Shown: one piece after another, positions 5,676 through 7,303 of the stretch | Position numbering within the stretch: the stretch's first letter is position 1 | How the letters are laid out: the number at the start of each line of letters is the position of its first letter | Assembly: GCA_001768675.1 (NCBI GenBank) | Contig: MELN01000017.1 | Span: 11,637 to 18,939 of the forward strand | Source: Actinobacteria bacterium RBG_16_64_13 | Lineage (GTDB): Bacteria > Actinomycetota > Thermoleophilia > RBG-16-64-13 | DNA: 7,303 nt | Direction: 5' to 3' | Position numbers and translations under genes: made by a program | Notes under the pieces: generated by a model | Told to the model about the DNA's origin: nothing | Database searches by the model: none | The model's input: only the letters and a program-made list of their open reading frames with translations

Positions 5676-6830
5676 TCAGTTGGAGAAAGGTTCGTGATAC
5701 TCCACCTCGCTTACCGCGCGGTAGCGCCACGCAAGTAAGACAGCCCCCGCCGACACTATCACGGCCGCTGCCGCCATCGATACGCGTCCCGATTCCCAGG
5801 TGACGGCAAGCCACACAAGGACCGCGATCGCCAGGGCGAGCAGCGCCAATTGCCCGCCCAGGAGCGCCATCCTCCTCGTGTTGTCCGCCGGAGCGATCGC
5901 GGAATTGACGCCGCCATCGCGGCCGTTCACGACCACTCGGCAAAGACGATTCCCCTGTTGGAATCGGACTAACCACAGCGGGTAGAAGAGGAGGCTCGTC
6001 GACTCCCTGAAGGCGAATAGGTGACTGTCGGGGGACATGGCGCCCGAGACAGGTTGCAGTGCGACCTTTCGGCCGGTCTCGGCCACCTCTTCGGCAGTAC
6101 CCTCCGCCTCCAGCACGATCGCCGCGGGATCCATCTCTCCCGCGAGCAGAGGGACCAACAGCTCTCTCCCGGTGACACGTGGGCGAGTCGCGTCGATAGC
6201 GGTGAAGTCGGTAGCTGCTTGGTAGTAGCGGCGCTCCTGGAGCCGCGGCTCCCTGACCTCCTCCTGGACCATCTTCAGCTCGAGCCGAACGTCCTCGCTA
6301 ACACGAGCCGGATCGAAGGGCGCGGAGTACATCGAGACGACCGGCTCCACCTTGGTCCGCAGCTTTCGACCGAATTCCCACCCCGTCACCAAGGCCCTGT
6401 GTTCCCATATGGGGGCGTAGACGAGTCTCGCCTCGACGAAGTGGGCGTTGCGGGCATCTTCGGCGATGCCGGGGTATTCGCGTAGCCAGGCGGCGCCTGC
6501 GTGCGCCGCATCCAGCCTGTTGAGCCGCGGGGGAAATACCCAGCGCGAAAAACCGGAGTGATCTCCCACCGCGACGCGCACACCGCAGTGGCCGCAGACC
6601 AGGATGCGCCTGCCTTCGAAGACGTCGAGTGGACCCGCGCACTGAGTGCACTGGACCGAACGAAGCGTCTGCTTATCGAGACCGGCAGGACATACGGCCT
6701 CGACCTCTGTCCGGGTAAGGGTCGATCCACAGAAAGCGCATACCGCCGCTTCTGCGTAGGCCGGCATGAACACCGGCGCCCCGCATTGCGGGCATTCAGA
6801 CTCAGGCGAACTGTTCTTCGTCAGTTCCAT
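5676..6830 (-). CDS. Double zinc-ribbon protein with C-terminal two-helix membrane anchor, YdjG-like in layout (384 aa)
   Basis: The first 82 residues hold two zinc ribbons: Cys13/16/31/34 (CPQC, CAFC) and Cys61/64/79/82 (CTQC, CGHC). A cytoplasmic region of about 220 residues follows, containing YAPIWEHRALVTGWEFG, a charged segment at about 170-205, and LLFYPLWLVRFQQGNRLCRV then VVNGRDGGVNS. This YPLWLV...V.GRDG motif is familiar from zinc-ribbon membrane proteins that carry a small beta domain before the anchor. Two hydrophobic helices (about 321-344 and 350-367) form a hairpin, leaving both ends in the cytoplasm. The layout of zinc ribbon plus membrane segment resembles Bacillus subtilis YdjG, which works with PspA and the SPFH protein YdjI; orthology is not established. 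The ATG has only a weak AGGA 2 nt away, but an in-frame TAG lies 12 nt upstream. It is the first gene after the 138-bp spacer and could lead the operon. Confidence 0.85.
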   Translation of the reverse strand: MELTKNSSPESECPQCGAPVFMPAYAEAAVCAFCGSTLTRTEVEAVCPAGLDKQTLRSVQCTQCAGPLDVFEGRRILVCGHCGVRVAVGDHSGFSRWVFPPRLNRLDAAHAGAAWLREYPGIAEDARNAHFVEARLVYAPIWEHRALVTGWEFGRKLRTKVEPVVSMYSAPFDPARVSEDVRLELKMVQEEVREPRLQERRYYQAATDFTAIDATRPRVTGRELLVPLLAGEMDPAAIVLEAEGTAEEVAETGRKVALQPVSGAMSPDSHLFAFRESTSLLFYPLWLVRFQQGNRLCRVVVNGRDGGVNSAIAPADNTRRMALLGGQLALLALAIAVLVWLAVTWESGRVSMAAAAVIVSAGAVLLAWRYRAVSEVEYHEPFSN

Positions 6831-6968
6831 GGTCCTGCTAATCTATCACCGTGACGGCTTCCAGCCGTGAAGCCTCTAGTCGCGCCCACCGTGGTGGCGG
6901 CCGACCTCGACGGCACGCTCCTGCCGTTGCTTCTCGACGGCACACAAGCCCTCGAAAGCGCTGGAAGC
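6831..6968. other. 138-bp spacer with small dyads and an 11-bp direct repeat; possible regulatory region
   Basis: This is the largest gap in the window and lies upstream of the membrane cluster. It holds an inverted repeat ACGGCT-tcc-AGCCGT at 6854-6868, which overlaps an alternative GGCTTC/GAAGCC stem at 6856-6874. It also has a dyad CCACC-gt-GGTGG at 6886-6897, a 6-bp stem ACGGCA/TGCCGT at 6910-6927, and a direct repeat CTCGACGGCAC at 6906-6916 and 6933-6943 (27-bp offset). No stem is followed by a T-tract on either strand, so it is not an intrinsic terminator. A weak TTCACG with TGATAG 17 nt on was seen on the minus strand but is too poor to call a promoter. Confidence 0.35.
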
Positions 6969-7303
6969 CTAGGCGTAGCGCTTCAACCCGGCCACGCCTC
7001 CGAGTTCCTCCAGCAGGGGGATGTTCTCTCCCACTTCGACTTGACCATTCTGAAGGATCGCCAGCCTGACTATCTCGCCCACGGCATCGCCGACCGGCAC
7101 CGTGCCACTGCCGCAGAGCGGGCAGCTCTCGGTGGCGGTAAGTCCGACCCAACCGCACTCCACACACCGCCAGCCTGGAACCTGGTAGTTGGGATCGACC
7201 AGCAGGGTCTGCACTTGATGGCGCCCCAAGGCACTGAGCACATCGTCAAAACCCGCGACCCCGTGGCCTCCGCGGCCCAGTCCTTCGTTGATGCGAGCGG
7301 CGA
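6969..7303 (-). CDS. Bacterial eRF1/Vms1-like (baeRF-type) protein, C-terminal part; 5' end beyond window
   Basis: The frame is open from the right edge for 110 residues to a TAG. It reads GVAGFDDVLSALGRHQVQTL, then LVDPNYQVPGWRC and a zinc ribbon (CVEC ... CPLC, 10 residues between the pairs), then VGDAVGEIVRLAILQNGQVE and ends LEELGGVAGLKRYA. The series 'G-DDVL-AL--G-V-TLLVD' followed by a zinc ribbon and a terminal 'L--LGGVAGLLRY'-like motif is that of domain 3 of archaeo-eukaryotic release-factor-like proteins, which bacteria carry as the baeRF family. Bacterial members are predicted to act on ribosomes or stalled complexes, but their role is poorly known. The visible part lacks the catalytic or GGQ-equivalent region, so its activity cannot be judged. 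The GTG at 7241 is internal, since family-like sequence continues upstream of it. It may be cotranscribed with the downstream membrane cluster, because no terminator is visible. Confidence 0.8.
   Translation of the reverse strand, partial: AARINEGLGRGGHGVAGFDDVLSALGRHQVQTLLVDPNYQVPGWRCVECGWVGLTATESCPLCGSGTVPVGDAVGEIVRLAILQNGQVEVGENIPLLEELGGVAGLKRYA

Noticed and set aside
5126..5803. 225-codon open frame on the plus strand
   Set aside because: It lies antisense to the two zinc-ribbon genes, gives an Arg/Pro-rich translation with no recognisable features, and crosses the junction of two well-supported genes.
6843..6872. Sigma-70-like promoter (TTCACG with TGATAG at 17-nt spacing) ahead of the 384-aa gene
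   Set aside because: The -10 matches the consensus at only about two of six positions, and a start there would leave almost no leader before the ATG.
6910..6927. Intrinsic terminator after the eRF1-like gene
   Set aside because: The 6-bp stem has a 6-nt loop but no T-tract on the minus strand downstream.

Overview
The window is a GC-rich stretch (roughly 60-63% GC by eye) in which every supported gene lies on the minus strand, so gene order is read from right to left. There are eight protein genes, two of them cut by the window edges. Good Shine-Dalgarno sequences, an ATGA stop/start overlap and very short gaps point to a bacterium. The ModE and FmdE-type genes suggest an anaerobe or facultative anaerobe that uses molybdenum or tungsten enzymes. 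Phylum cannot be fixed from the sequence; a deep-branching actinobacterial or Chloroflexota-like lineage is only a guess.

Right edge (6969-7303): the C-terminal end of a bacterial eRF1/Vms1-like (baeRF) protein with one zinc ribbon. A 138-bp spacer (6831-6968) follows. It holds small dyads and an 11-bp direct repeat but no convincing promoter or terminator.

Centre (821-6830): six tightly packed genes. In transcription order they are a double zinc-ribbon protein with a C-terminal membrane hairpin; a soluble zinc-ribbon protein whose start codon is unclear; a 171-residue helical protein of unknown function; an SPFH (band 7) protein of the YdjI type with two C-terminal zinc ribbons; a DUF2207 membrane protein with a signal peptide and a glycine-rich tail; and a small two-helix membrane protein with a cytoplasmic winged-helix-like domain and a zinc ribbon. 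The set resembles the Bacillus subtilis ydjFGHI (PspA/SPFH) envelope-stress operon in its types of part, but no PspA is visible. The helical protein sits where a PspA-like scaffold might be expected. My reading, which is inference, is a membrane-associated assembly in which SPFH oligomers, zinc-ribbon adaptors and a DUF2207 membrane partner work together.

Left edge (1-806): a stand-alone ModE DNA-binding domain followed, 21 bp on, by an FmdE-family gene that runs out of the window. These two probably belong to molybdenum/tungsten metabolism. They lie so close behind the membrane cluster that they could share its transcript.

Seven CxxC-CxxC zinc ribbons occur in five of the eight proteins, an unusual density. 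No RNA genes, insertion sequences, CRISPR arrays or clear intrinsic terminators were seen.
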